From a bacterium (GTDB taxonomy: Bacteria > Zhuqueibacterota > Zhuqueibacteria > Oleimicrobiales > Geothermoviventaceae), in NCBI GenBank assembly GCA_028275345.1, contig JAPWUV010000004.1:124001-188000 (forward strand): a stretch of DNA of 64,000 nucleotides. The letters run 5' to 3'. Both the position numbers and the translations under genes were made by a program. The notes under the pieces were generated by a model. The model did no database searches. It had not been told where the DNA came from and worked only from the letters and a program-made list of their open reading frames with translations. This document shows positions 19,259 through 27,377 of this stretch, in pieces (the first letter of the stretch is position 1; the number at the start of each line of letters is the position of its first letter).

Positions 19259-20551
19259 ATGAGGGTACCCATGTTCCTGCGAGGACGACGTCGGACGTTG
19301 TATGCCTTCTTGTGGCTCGTGCCGTTGTTTGCCCTGCTCCGATCTGCGTCGGGGCAAAGTCTCCAAGGCAGATCGACCACCGCCCTCTACGCCTTTGAAC
19401 GAGCTCCCGGACCAAGCGGCGAGAGCCAGCACCTCCGCGGCTACCAGACGCTGGACCTTACGATCTCTCGCCTCGGGTGGCGGGGCCTATCCTTCCACCT
19501 GTATGGTTTCGCCAGCACTGACCTTCGCAGCAATACGGTGGATGACCCGCGCCTGTGGTTGTACAGCGCTTACCTCCGCTACGACTTCCAGGGGGGAGAG
19601 CTTCGGATTGGCCGGCAGCGCGTCTTCGCTGGGGTTGGGTTTGGCACCGTGGATGGCATCAGCGGGCGATACCTCTGGGATGGCAGGGCGGAGGCAGAAG
19701 CGTACGCAGGCCTCCAAATGCCCCTCACCGAGGGGTTGAAGGTGGACTCCTGGGACGAGAGCCACATGTTCGGGGGCCGATTGCGGAGTGCGGCGTGGCA
19801 GAAGACCCGTCTGGCGATGAGTTTCGTACAGAAGAGTCGCGCGCGCAAGGTCTACTTGACCCCGGGCGAGTTCACGGCCAACCGCTGGCTGCTGGAGAAA
19901 ATCTCGGCTCTTCAGCAGCGGCGACTGGGCTTCGACGCGTGGCACAGTTTCGGCCCCGCCGAACTCTCCGCCAGGCTCGACTACGACCTGCTATGGAACC
20001 GGGTCCAGCGTGCGGAGTGCAATGCCCGCGGCAATCTCGGCAAGGTGGAAGTCGGGCTGGACTACATCTTCCGGAATCCGCTCGTCGATTGGAACTCCAT
20101 CTTCGGTGTGTTCTCACAGAGGAGCAATCAGGAGATAGCCGGCCGAGTGCTGTACGTCCTTTCGCGCGAGGTGGGCCTCTTCGCCCGGGCGGCCTGGATC
20201 GGGCTGGAAGGGGAATCTTCTCGGCGTTTTTCGCTCGGGCTGCGCGCTCGCGGGGGAACGCTCGGTCTGGCGCATCAATCCGGCTACGGTGGCGATCGCT
20301 GGGGCCTTGTTGGCGACTATCGCTGGAAGGTGAATAAAAAGCTCTGGCTTCATGTGAGTTCCGACTACAACACTTACCGTTACTACGGGCTCGATGCTGA
20401 GTGGGAGTACACCCTCGCCGGAACCGTCGGGGCAACCTGGTATCCCTCCCGCGGGCTCCGATTGGATCTGGAGTTCCAGGGTCTACAGAATCCCCACCTG
20501 GACTCCGATCTGAGGGCACTGCTGAGGGCCTCTTACAGCTTCCGAACGTGA
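19259..20551 (+). CDS. Predicted outer-membrane beta-barrel between multiheme cytochromes
   Basis: A 430-residue protein with a Sec signal (about 9-31, ending Ser-Ala-Ser-Gly-Gln). From about residue 50 it consists of many short alternating strands rich in Tyr, Trp, Arg and Gly (for example LRYDFQGGELRIGRQRVFAG) and ends in an amphipathic strand (RASYSFRT). This looks like a porin of roughly 16-20 strands, but I cannot name the family. It contains no CXXCH. Its place between an 11-heme lipoprotein and a 14-heme periplasmic-type cytochrome suggests an MtrB-like role: the barrel through which a multiheme wire crosses the outer membrane. This role is inferred from context. Confidence 0.7.
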   Translation: MRVPMFLRGRRRTLYAFLWLVPLFALLRSASGQSLQGRSTTALYAFERAPGPSGESQHLRGYQTLDLTISRLGWRGLSFHLYGFASTDLRSNTVDDPRLWLYSAYLRYDFQGGELRIGRQRVFAGVGFGTVDGISGRYLWDGRAEAEAYAGLQMPLTEGLKVDSWDESHMFGGRLRSAAWQKTRLAMSFVQKSRARKVYLTPGEFTANRWLLEKISALQQRRLGFDAWHSFGPAELSARLDYDLLWNRVQRAECNARGNLGKVEVGLDYIFRNPLVDWNSIFGVFSQRSNQEIAGRVLYVLSREVGLFARAAWIGLEGESSRRFSLGLRARGGTLGLAHQSGYGGDRWGLVGDYRWKVNKKLWLHVSSDYNTYRYYGLDAEWEYTLAGTVGATWYPSRGLRLDLEFQGLQNPHLDSDLRALLRASYSFRT

Positions 20552-20602
20552 CCTGTGGAGGTTGACTTTCCGGCGAAGGGTCAAGGACGAGGAGATCGAG
20601 CG

Positions 20603-21787
20603 ATGAGGAGCGTGGCAAGAGGACGACCGTGGATCCTCGGCTTCTTCTGCGCACTTTTGTTCATCGGGTGGTTCACTGCGTGGGGACAGGGCAGGAAGGA
20701 ACTGATCAAATTCTCGCATAAGCGACACGTCCGAGAGCTCGGGGCTGAATGCTCCGCGTGCCATCCCACTGCGGCCCAAAGCCAGCTCTCGCAGGACCGT
20801 CTATTGCCGACGATGGAGCAGTGCGGGGCCTGTCACGATGTGGCGGACGAAAGCCAGTGCCTTCGTTGCCACACTTCCCAGGAGAAATTGGAGGCCTTGG
20901 CGAATCCCGTGCGGAAGTACCGTTTCAGTCACGCTCTGCATCTGGAGAAAACCAAGCTCACTTGCCTGCAGTGCCACAAGGGGATCGATCAGGTGGACCT
21001 CGGGGATGGCCGCAAGATCCCACCGCGCGAGAGCTGCAACGTTTGCCACAATGGGTCGCTCGTGTCCCAGGAATGCCAGCTCTGCCACCTGGATGAGGTA
21101 CAGGTGCTCCCGATGAACCATACTCCGGACTGGCCGCACGAGCACATGACCCAGCTGAGGGCCGGCGCGGAGAAGGACTGCGCGCATTGCCACCAGAACC
21201 GGGAATGCCAGGATTGCCACGAGGCGGTCGATCTTCTGAGCTCGAAGCTACTGCCGACGGAGTATTTCTCCGGTTTTCGCCCGAGCCCCGGGTCCCATGT
21301 GCCGCTTGCGCTGGCGCGCGTCCATGATCTGAACTACCGCTACTGGCACGCCTTGGATGCCGAAGGGAAGGCGGAGCAATGCCAGGTTTGCCACGAGGCG
21401 AATCAGACCTGTGTGCAGTGTCACTCCGAGCGAACGGCGGGGGGTGCCTTCAGGCATCGGCCCGCATGGCACGGAGGCGCGGACTGGGGCGCCATCCGAG
21501 GGGCCGTGGGCTCTGGCGGCGGACGGCATGCCGAGCTCGCGGAACGGGACATCGAGCGCTGCGCCTCCTGCCACGACGTTCAGGGTGCGGATCCCACCTG
21601 CCTCATGTGCCACACCGATTTTGACGGCGTCAAGGGGACGGATCCGAAGACGCACGGGGCCGGCTTCTCAGAACGTTTTGGAGAATCCTCCGAGTTCCAT
21701 CACGACCCTGGGGCCGTGTGCTTCAATTGCCACGTCCGGACCCGAGCGGGAGAGGGCTTCTGCGGCTATTGCCACGGCAAGAAGTGA
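20603..21787 (+). CDS. Tetradecaheme exported c-type cytochrome
   Basis: A 394-residue protein with a Sec signal (about 8-28, ending Ala-Trp-Gly-Gln). It has fourteen CXXCH motifs: CSACH, CGACH, CLRCH, CLQCH, CNVCH, CQLCH, CAHCH, CQDCH, CQVCH, CVQCH, CASCH, CLMCH, CFNCH and CGYCH. There is one motif per about 26 residues, packed as in electron-wire cytochromes. FSHKRH and FSHALH provide likely distal His ligands. No lipobox is present, so it should be soluble in the periplasm. With the upstream barrel and lipoprotein cytochrome it forms a candidate conduit, where it would be the inner (MtrA-like) partner. The ATG at 20603 is chosen because the signal begins there. Confidence 0.88.
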   Translation: MRSVARGRPWILGFFCALLFIGWFTAWGQGRKELIKFSHKRHVRELGAECSACHPTAAQSQLSQDRLLPTMEQCGACHDVADESQCLRCHTSQEKLEALANPVRKYRFSHALHLEKTKLTCLQCHKGIDQVDLGDGRKIPPRESCNVCHNGSLVSQECQLCHLDEVQVLPMNHTPDWPHEHMTQLRAGAEKDCAHCHQNRECQDCHEAVDLLSSKLLPTEYFSGFRPSPGSHVPLALARVHDLNYRYWHALDAEGKAEQCQVCHEANQTCVQCHSERTAGGAFRHRPAWHGGADWGAIRGAVGSGGGRHAELAERDIERCASCHDVQGADPTCLMCHTDFDGVKGTDPKTHGAGFSERFGESSEFHHDPGAVCFNCHVRTRAGEGFCGYCHGKK

Positions 21788-21917
21788 GTCGCGAGGCGAA
21801 TGGCGACCATGGCCACCGGGGCTCGCGTTCGGTTTCGGGACGCGAGCCCCGCGCGTTTTCGGCGGCTTTCCCCAAGCATGTGCATTGGGCGCGGAAGGAT
21901 CATCGAGGAGGGCGGGT

Positions 21918-24545
21918 ATGGCTTGCATGATGGTGAAGTCCGCGTGGCTCAGCCTCACGGGGGTTGTGATCCTGGTCTGCGCGGCGAGCGCAGCTCCTCG
22001 CTGGCTTGTGCTGAAGCACTACGATGAGCAGCACGTGGCGAGAATCGCGCTGCCTGTCGGCGGGATCGGGACGGGCACGATTTCCTTCGGCGGCCGCGGC
22101 GAGTTGCGGGACTGGGAGATCGTGAACCGTGCGGCCAAAGGCTTCCACGCTGGGCCAGGTGTCCATGCCTCGCTCGAACACGTGATGCCGTTCTTCGCCA
22201 TCTGGGTTCGTCGTCCGGACGGGTCGAAACAGACCAAAGCTCTTCTCGGACCCCTGGCGGATCACGAATACGAGAGCATGATGGGCACGCCCGTGCCGAA
22301 TCACGGGCTGCCGCGTTTCCGACACGCCACCTTCGATGCCTCTTACCCGTTCGGTCGAGTGAATCTCTGGGATGAGCAGATGCCCGTCCGCGTGAGCGGG
22401 GAGGTTTTCAACCCGCTCATCCCTGCCGACGCCGAGGCAAGCGGACTTCCCATTCTGGTGCTGACGTATCATGTCACGAACGAAACTGACGCTGTGCTGG
22501 ATGTTTCCGTTTGCGGGAACTTCGAGAACTTCGTCGGGATGGACGGGCACGAGCTCACACGAACCTGGAGCAATGCGTTCATCGTGACGGGGGCGAAATC
22601 GAACAAGAATCGTTTCCGCCGGGGGAAGGGCTTCCAAGGGATTTACATGTGGTCCGAAGGGGTACCGGCGGATGCGGCCCAATGGGGCACCATGGCTTTC
22701 GTCACCCTGGCGAAGGAGGGGGTCAGCTACCGAACTGCGACGCCGCTGCGCTATTGGGGCGGAACCTTGCTCAACCTCTGGGATGACTTCTCCGACAATG
22801 GGCAGTTCGATGAGAATTACGAGCCGAACTCTGACTCTCCCTTGGCATCGCTGGCGGTCCGTTTCTCCCTGCCTCCGCGGGGCACTTACGCCGTCCAGTT
22901 CTTGATCGCTTGGCATTTCCCGAATCGTCAGGACTGGAATGGGAAGGAAACCATTGGCAACTACTACACGACGCGTTTCTCCGACGCTTGGGACGTGTTG
23001 GAGAAGGTAGTGCCGAGGCTCGAAGAACTCGAGGAGATGACCGCCCGGTTCGTCAGCGCTTTGGTCGGGAGCGACTTGCCGCCGGAGGTCAAGGAGGCCG
23101 CTTTGTTCAACCTGAGCACGCTGCGCTCCAACACGTGCTTCCGCATCCCAAGCGGCCATCTTCTGGGATGGGAAGGCACATTTGACGACGGCGGTTGCTG
23201 CCACGGCTCCTGCACGCATGTTTGGAATTACGAGCAGGCCACTGCCTTCCTCTTCAGTGAGCTTTCCCGCACCATGCGCGAGGTCGAGTTCGGCTACGCC
23301 ACGCATCCTGACGGATTGATGAACTTCCGCGTGGCTTTGCCTTTGGACAAGAATCGGGAGGTGCGCGGATTTGCAGCGGCGGACGGGCAGATGGGCACGA
23401 TCATGAAGATGTACCGCGACTGGCAGCTCTCCGGGGACGACCGTTTCCTGAGGAGCTTGTGGCCGCAAGTGCGCAGGGCACTGGAGTTCTGCTGGATTCC
23501 CGGCGGCTGGGATGCCGATAGGGACGGGGTGATGGAGGGAATCCAGCACAATACGATGGACGTCGAGTACTTCGGCCCCAATCCGCAGATGGGGATCTGG
23601 TACCTCGGGGCGCTCCGAGCCGCCGAAGAAATGGCGCGAGATCTGGGCGAGCAGGAATTCGCTGCTACCTGCCGCGAACTCTTTGAAAAAGGGAGCCGAT
23701 GGATCGATGCGAACCTGTTCAACGGCGAGTACTACGAGCACAAAGTGGTCGTACCTCCGATTGACTCCTCCACCCTCAACCTGTTCCGGGGTTCGGCGGG
23801 AGCGAAGGATTTGGAGCATCCGGACTACCAGCTGGCTGAGGGTTGCCTCGTGGATCAGCTCGTGGGCCAGTACATGGCACACATCTGCGGCCTGGGCTAC
23901 CTGGTGGATCCGCAGCATGTCCGCACGGCGCTGCAGAGCATCCTGAAGTACAACTGGCGCGATTCGCTCTTCGATCACTTCAACAACATGCGCACCTACG
24001 CGGCCTGCGACGAATCGGCATTGATCATGGCCGCTTACCCGAAGGGACGTCCGAAGTACCCCTTCTCCTACTTCAACGAGGTGATGACCGGCTTCGAGTA
24101 TACCGCCGCAGTGGGCATGCTGTACGAGGGAATGATCGAGGAAGGACTGCGGGTGATCCGCAGCGTTCGTGCCCGCTACAACGGGCTGCGTCGGAATCCC
24201 TTCGACGAGGCGGAGTGCGGCCACCACTACGCCCGGGCGATGGCCTCCTGGGCCGCGATCCTCGCCTTGACCGGCTTCCACTACTCCGGAGTCGAACGAA
24301 CCTTGACCTTCTCGGCGCCCAAGAAGGCGGTGAGCTGGTTCTGGTCCAATGGCTACGCCTGGGGAACGGTGCAGCTCACTCCCGCCGGCGACCGGGTGGC
24401 GGCGGATCTGGAGGTCTGCGGAGGGAGCCTCCGCGTGCGCCAGTTGGTTCTGCGCGACTTCGGCAGCGCCGCTCTGGACCCCGAACTTCGGCTACAGGCA
24501 GGTGACAGGGTTACCCTCTCCGTGCCGAGAGCCGATCAGCCTTGA
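21918..24545 (+). CDS. Exported GH116 (GBA2-like) glycosidase
   Basis: An 875-residue protein with a Sec signal (about 6-27) followed by the two domains of GH116: a beta-rich GBA2_N region (about 35-390, with GGIGTGTISFGGRGELRDWEI) and an (alpha/alpha) barrel (DUF608). The segment CTHVWNYEQA carries the Glu that is nucleophile in the family. NTMDVEYFGPN likely carries the acid/base Asp. Characterised members are beta-glucosidases, xylosidases or glucosylceramidases. Being exported, it probably acts on oligosaccharides or glycolipids in the periplasm. The ATG at 21918 follows a GAGGAGGGCGGG run. The same frame stays open far upstream into the cytochrome gene, but that part is not coding. Confidence 0.85.
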   Translation: MACMMVKSAWLSLTGVVILVCAASAAPRWLVLKHYDEQHVARIALPVGGIGTGTISFGGRGELRDWEIVNRAAKGFHAGPGVHASLEHVMPFFAIWVRRPDGSKQTKALLGPLADHEYESMMGTPVPNHGLPRFRHATFDASYPFGRVNLWDEQMPVRVSGEVFNPLIPADAEASGLPILVLTYHVTNETDAVLDVSVCGNFENFVGMDGHELTRTWSNAFIVTGAKSNKNRFRRGKGFQGIYMWSEGVPADAAQWGTMAFVTLAKEGVSYRTATPLRYWGGTLLNLWDDFSDNGQFDENYEPNSDSPLASLAVRFSLPPRGTYAVQFLIAWHFPNRQDWNGKETIGNYYTTRFSDAWDVLEKVVPRLEELEEMTARFVSALVGSDLPPEVKEAALFNLSTLRSNTCFRIPSGHLLGWEGTFDDGGCCHGSCTHVWNYEQATAFLFSELSRTMREVEFGYATHPDGLMNFRVALPLDKNREVRGFAAADGQMGTIMKMYRDWQLSGDDRFLRSLWPQVRRALEFCWIPGGWDADRDGVMEGIQHNTMDVEYFGPNPQMGIWYLGALRAAEEMARDLGEQEFAATCRELFEKGSRWIDANLFNGEYYEHKVVVPPIDSSTLNLFRGSAGAKDLEHPDYQLAEGCLVDQLVGQYMAHICGLGYLVDPQHVRTALQSILKYNWRDSLFDHFNNMRTYAACDESALIMAAYPKGRPKYPFSYFNEVMTGFEYTAAVGMLYEGMIEEGLRVIRSVRARYNGLRRNPFDEAECGHHYARAMASWAAILALTGFHYSGVERTLTFSAPKKAVSWFWSNGYAWGTVQLTPAGDRVAADLEVCGGSLRVRQLVLRDFGSAALDPELRLQAGDRVTLSVPRADQP

Positions 24546-24866
24546 CAGGCTAATCCCCCTGGTGGCCAGCTTCGAGCCGAGAGCCCGCGCCTCGACGCCC
24601 CTCGTCGGGTGGCGGTATTTCCGGCAAACCAGGACGGCTACGGTAGTCCGGGAAGGACGGCGCAGGGCAAACTTGCCCGTACGACCCATCTCCTGCTGTG
24701 GCCTCGGTCGGGATAGTGGCCCTTTCCCTCTCCTTGCGACCTGCCTGCGCGGCCATCCCTGCGCTGAGGAGCCCTTTCTTCCTGATCCTTTTCGTCCCCG
24801 GGCCGACTTTGCGCAAGCCAGGCCCTCGGAGGCGAAGGGTAAGCTGCGGGGTCTTGACCGTGGGTC
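24546..24866 (+). other. Intergenic stretch between convergent genes
   Basis: About 320 bases with no supported gene. GGGCAA and TTGCCC form a short repeat near 24665, but no riboswitch core or terminator T-run is present. Confidence 0.4.
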
Positions 24867-24898
24867 AGGTCGCCGGGGTTTCCGCCCCGGCGACCTGC
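24867..24898. terminator. Perfect 13-bp hairpin between convergent genes
   Basis: CAGGTCGCCGGGG and CCCCGGCGACCTG pair fully around a six-base loop. It lies nine bases beyond the stop of the small minus-strand rubredoxin gene and downstream of the plus-strand GH116 gene. No T-run is present on either strand, so it may be a Rho-aided or bidirectional barrier. Confidence 0.6.
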
Positions 24899-24907
24899 CG
24901 CAGCCGG

Positions 24908-25021
24908 TCAGTCCTCCACCTTCTCCAGGTCTTCCTTTGGGGCCCCGCACTGGGGACAGGATTTGGGACGGCAGCGGCCCTTGACCTCATGTCCACAATT
25001 ACGGCAGCGCCACTTCGCCAT
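24908..25021 (-). CDS. 37-residue rubredoxin-like zinc-ribbon protein
   Basis: A very small gene read on the minus strand. The product starts MAKWRCRNCGHEVKGRCRPK and has two CXXC knuckles (Cys6/Cys9 and Cys22/Cys25), then GAPKEDLEKVED. The spacing of 12 residues between knuckles is much shorter than in normal rubredoxin. It resembles the CPKCGAPKEKFEKL end of the larger rubredoxin-domain protein at 34287-34619. A textbook GGAGGAAGG precedes the ATG. It may bind Fe(SCys)4 or Zn. It is the last gene of the long minus-strand oxygen-defence run, 83 bases after the Tat-exported protein, and ends just before a 13-bp hairpin. Confidence 0.8.
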   Translation of the reverse strand: MAKWRCRNCGHEVKGRCRPKSCPQCGAPKEDLEKVED

Positions 25022-25104
25022 GGATTCCTTCCTCCGCGATTCGTTCGCCTTGCAATCGATGGAGATCACTTCCGCAAGCTAGTCCCGGCGAGCAGGAGCC
25101 GCGG

Positions 25105-26022
25105 TCAATTCGGTTTGCCGGCCTCTTGGGCCAGGATCTCGCGGACGATGGCCACGTTTTCGCCGGGCTCATCCCGGTACTTCGGGAACATGCCGACGAC
25201 CACAGCATCGCCGGGTTTGATGTTGGCAAAGGCGTACTGAAACGCTGCGCGCAGCTGTTCCGGCGTGGTCGCATTCCGGCCGGCAGCCAGCACCTTGAAG
25301 GCTAGACAAGGTTTCCGCGTCGATCGGATGAAGCGGACCATCCTCTCGCGATCCTCGGGGAGGTAGGCTTCCTTGCCGTCGATCCTCCGGTTGATATTGT
25401 AGAAGCAGGTCATGTAGAAGTCCACGTCCCAGCCCTTTTCCTCGACATATTCGAGGGCTTCCGGAACGTGGCTCCCGAGGCCCACCAGCACTCCCTGATC
25501 CCGGATGGCCTTGAGGATGTCCTGCACGGAGTCGATCTCCCCTGCCAGCCACAGGCGATCGGTCCTCGAGCCATGATGGTAGATGCCTATCGGGCGCATC
25601 CGGGCGATCTCAGCCACATTTCGGAAGGGATCGGCCATCTCGGTAGCTGTCTGGGCGATCCATTGGATCGTCCCTCCTTCGTTCCGGTATTCCCGGAGGA
25701 GGCGGAGGATGTGCCGATCCCCGCGCGACTGCCAGGTGTTGATCCCCAGCTCTTCACAGCGCCGCAGGAGTTTCTTCGCATTGGCGGCGGTGAAATAGTC
25801 CATCATCTCTTCGTCGCGCTCGCGCGACCAGTGCGAGTTGCCGCTGATGGGATTCCCACCCACGATGAGCCGGCTCACCCGGTATGGACCTAAGGGGATG
25901 GTGGGCAAGGTCTCCGCGGTCCTCGCCGCCGGCTTCTGCGGATCGCGGAGTTCGCGAGCTGCCACGCCGATCCCTGCGGCCAAACCGATGAACTCCCTTC
26001 GCGTGATTGGCTCCCTGACCAT
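25105..26022 (-). CDS. Tat-exported aldo/keto reductase-like protein
   Basis: A 305-residue protein beginning with a twin-arginine signal (ITRREFIGLAAGIGVAA). The body resembles a TIM-barrel of the aldo/keto reductase superfamily: YRVSRLIVGGNPISGN near the start, LLRRCEELGINTWQSRG next, and a repeated beta-alpha pattern to the end. The usual Asp-Tyr-Lys-His tetrad could not be assigned with confidence, so catalytic activity is uncertain. Tat export would allow folding around a cofactor in the cytoplasm. The ATG at 26022 follows GAGGAGGG. It lies 63 bases after the flavodiiron protein gene, within the minus-strand oxygen-defence run. Confidence 0.65.
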   Translation of the reverse strand: MVREPITRREFIGLAAGIGVAARELRDPQKPAARTAETLPTIPLGPYRVSRLIVGGNPISGNSHWSRERDEEMMDYFTAANAKKLLRRCEELGINTWQSRGDRHILRLLREYRNEGGTIQWIAQTATEMADPFRNVAEIARMRPIGIYHHGSRTDRLWLAGEIDSVQDILKAIRDQGVLVGLGSHVPEALEYVEEKGWDVDFYMTCFYNINRRIDGKEAYLPEDRERMVRFIRSTRKPCLAFKVLAAGRNATTPEQLRAAFQYAFANIKPGDAVVVGMFPKYRDEPGENVAIVREILAQEAGKPN

Positions 26023-26085
26023 CGGTCCCTCCTCGCGCATCCCGGGCGCGCGCTGGTCTGAAGACCCATTGGGGCTGCCGCCGGC

Positions 26086-27261
26086 CTACAGGCTAGCGGC
26101 GAAGTCCTGGCCGAACTGCCGGCATCGCTCCAACTCTTCCTCCGACGGCACCAGCGTGGCTTTCACAGCCGGCACGGGGACGGTCAGTTTCAGATCCTGC
26201 AGGCGTGCCTCGATGAGTTTGGTGGCCTCGCCGCTCCAGCCGTAGGAGCCGAATGCTCCTGCCTTCTTCCCCTTCACCTCGACGAAAGATAGCCAATACA
26301 GGACGTCCCAAATGGGCTTGACCGCGTCCCCGTTGAAGGTGGGCGAGCCGAACAAAAGACCATCGGCCGCCTCAATCTGGTCGAGGATGCTCACCACGTC
26401 AAGTCCCTTGGCGTCGAGGAGCGAGCATTCCACGCCCGCCTTTCGGAGCCCCTCGGCGATCGCTTCAGCCATGCGAGCAGTGTTGTTGTACGCGGCCACG
26501 TAGAAGATCAGCACCTTCTTGCCGACCTTTTCGATGGGGCGGCTCCACTCCGCATACGTCTCGATGGCCCATTTCGCCCGTTGTCTCAGGATGGGGCCGT
26601 GGCTGGGCGCGATGATCCGCACATCGAGTTGGCGCACCTTCTGCACCGCTTGCCAGATCTTGCTCTTGTTCACCCGCAGGATGTGATCGTAGTAGATGCG
26701 GAACTCATCGCTGAAGTCGCCCACGAGGTCGTCGAACATGCGCTCGTCAGCGTAGTGGGCGGCGAACCCGTCGCAGGAGAAGAGGATCCCATCCTGGGGC
26801 AGGTACGAGAAGAAGGTTTCGGGCCAATGCCAGAAAGGTGCGCTCAGGAAGCGCAGGCTCCTCCGCCCGAGCGATAGCTCTTCCCCGTCGGCGACGACTC
26901 GGGACTTGAACTCGCGATTAGTAACCTGCTGGAGATAGCGTACCCCGGCCTTCGAGCTCACCACTTCCGCCTTTGGCGCTACCTCGAGTACCTTGGCCAG
27001 CGAGCCGGAGTGGTCCATTTCGGCATGATGTCCGATGATGTAGTCGATCCGCGCCATGTCCACAACCGAGGATATCTTCTCGAGGAAGAGCTCGGTGAAA
27101 TCCGCATGCACGGTGTCGATCAGCGCGACTTTCTCATCAACGATGAGGTACGCATTGTAAGTGGTGCCGTGCGCGGTCGGCACGACGATGTCGAACCAGC
27201 GCAGGTTCGCATTGAGCACTCCCACCCAGTAAACCCCTTCCGTGATTCGCAACGCTCCCAC
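26086..27261 (-). CDS. fprA: FprA-type flavodiiron protein
   Basis: A 391-residue class A flavodiiron protein. The N-terminal beta-lactamase-like domain (1-250) carries the full diiron ligand set: His79, Glu81, Asp83 and His84 in HHAEMDH, a later His in FWHWPETFFSY, Asp in FSCDGF and His in APSHGPI. The C-terminal flavodoxin domain (about 255-391) binds FMN through YNNT and SPTFNG loops. Such enzymes reduce O2 to water and/or NO to N2O using rubredoxin. The adjacent rubredoxin-oxidoreductase fusion is the obvious donor. The start is GTG after a strong AGGAGGAGGA. No C-terminal rubredoxin extension is present. Confidence 0.93.
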   Translation of the reverse strand: MGALRITEGVYWVGVLNANLRWFDIVVPTAHGTTYNAYLIVDEKVALIDTVHADFTELFLEKISSVVDMARIDYIIGHHAEMDHSGSLAKVLEVAPKAEVVSSKAGVRYLQQVTNREFKSRVVADGEELSLGRRSLRFLSAPFWHWPETFFSYLPQDGILFSCDGFAAHYADERMFDDLVGDFSDEFRIYYDHILRVNKSKIWQAVQKVRQLDVRIIAPSHGPILRQRAKWAIETYAEWSRPIEKVGKKVLIFYVAAYNNTARMAEAIAEGLRKAGVECSLLDAKGLDVVSILDQIEAADGLLFGSPTFNGDAVKPIWDVLYWLSFVEVKGKKAGAFGSYGWSGEATKLIEARLQDLKLTVPVPAVKATLVPSEEELERCRQFGQDFAASL

Positions 27262-27377
27262 GACGTCCTCCTCCTATCCGTTTCTTGCTCTCTCCATTAG
27301 CCTGTCGGTCGACCGTGTCCACGCTTTTGGCTGGGGGCAGTGGTTCGAAACTCCCGCCCTCGCTTCTCAGCTCGAGA

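Noticed and set aside
21357-21917. Long in-frame extension upstream of the GH116 gene
   Set aside because: It overlaps the 14-heme cytochrome gene in another frame. The signal peptide and ribosome-binding site are at 21918.
21900-24281. A 793-codon open frame on the minus strand opposite the GH116 gene
   Set aside because: It is the shadow of a GC-rich coding sequence. The plus-strand product has a signal peptide and GH116 motifs; the minus product has none.
24660-24690. GGGCAAAC motif resembling part of a c-di-GMP-I riboswitch
   Set aside because: The other conserved parts (GGACGCAAAGCC, CCGG and the second hairpin receptor) are missing; only a short inverted repeat is present.
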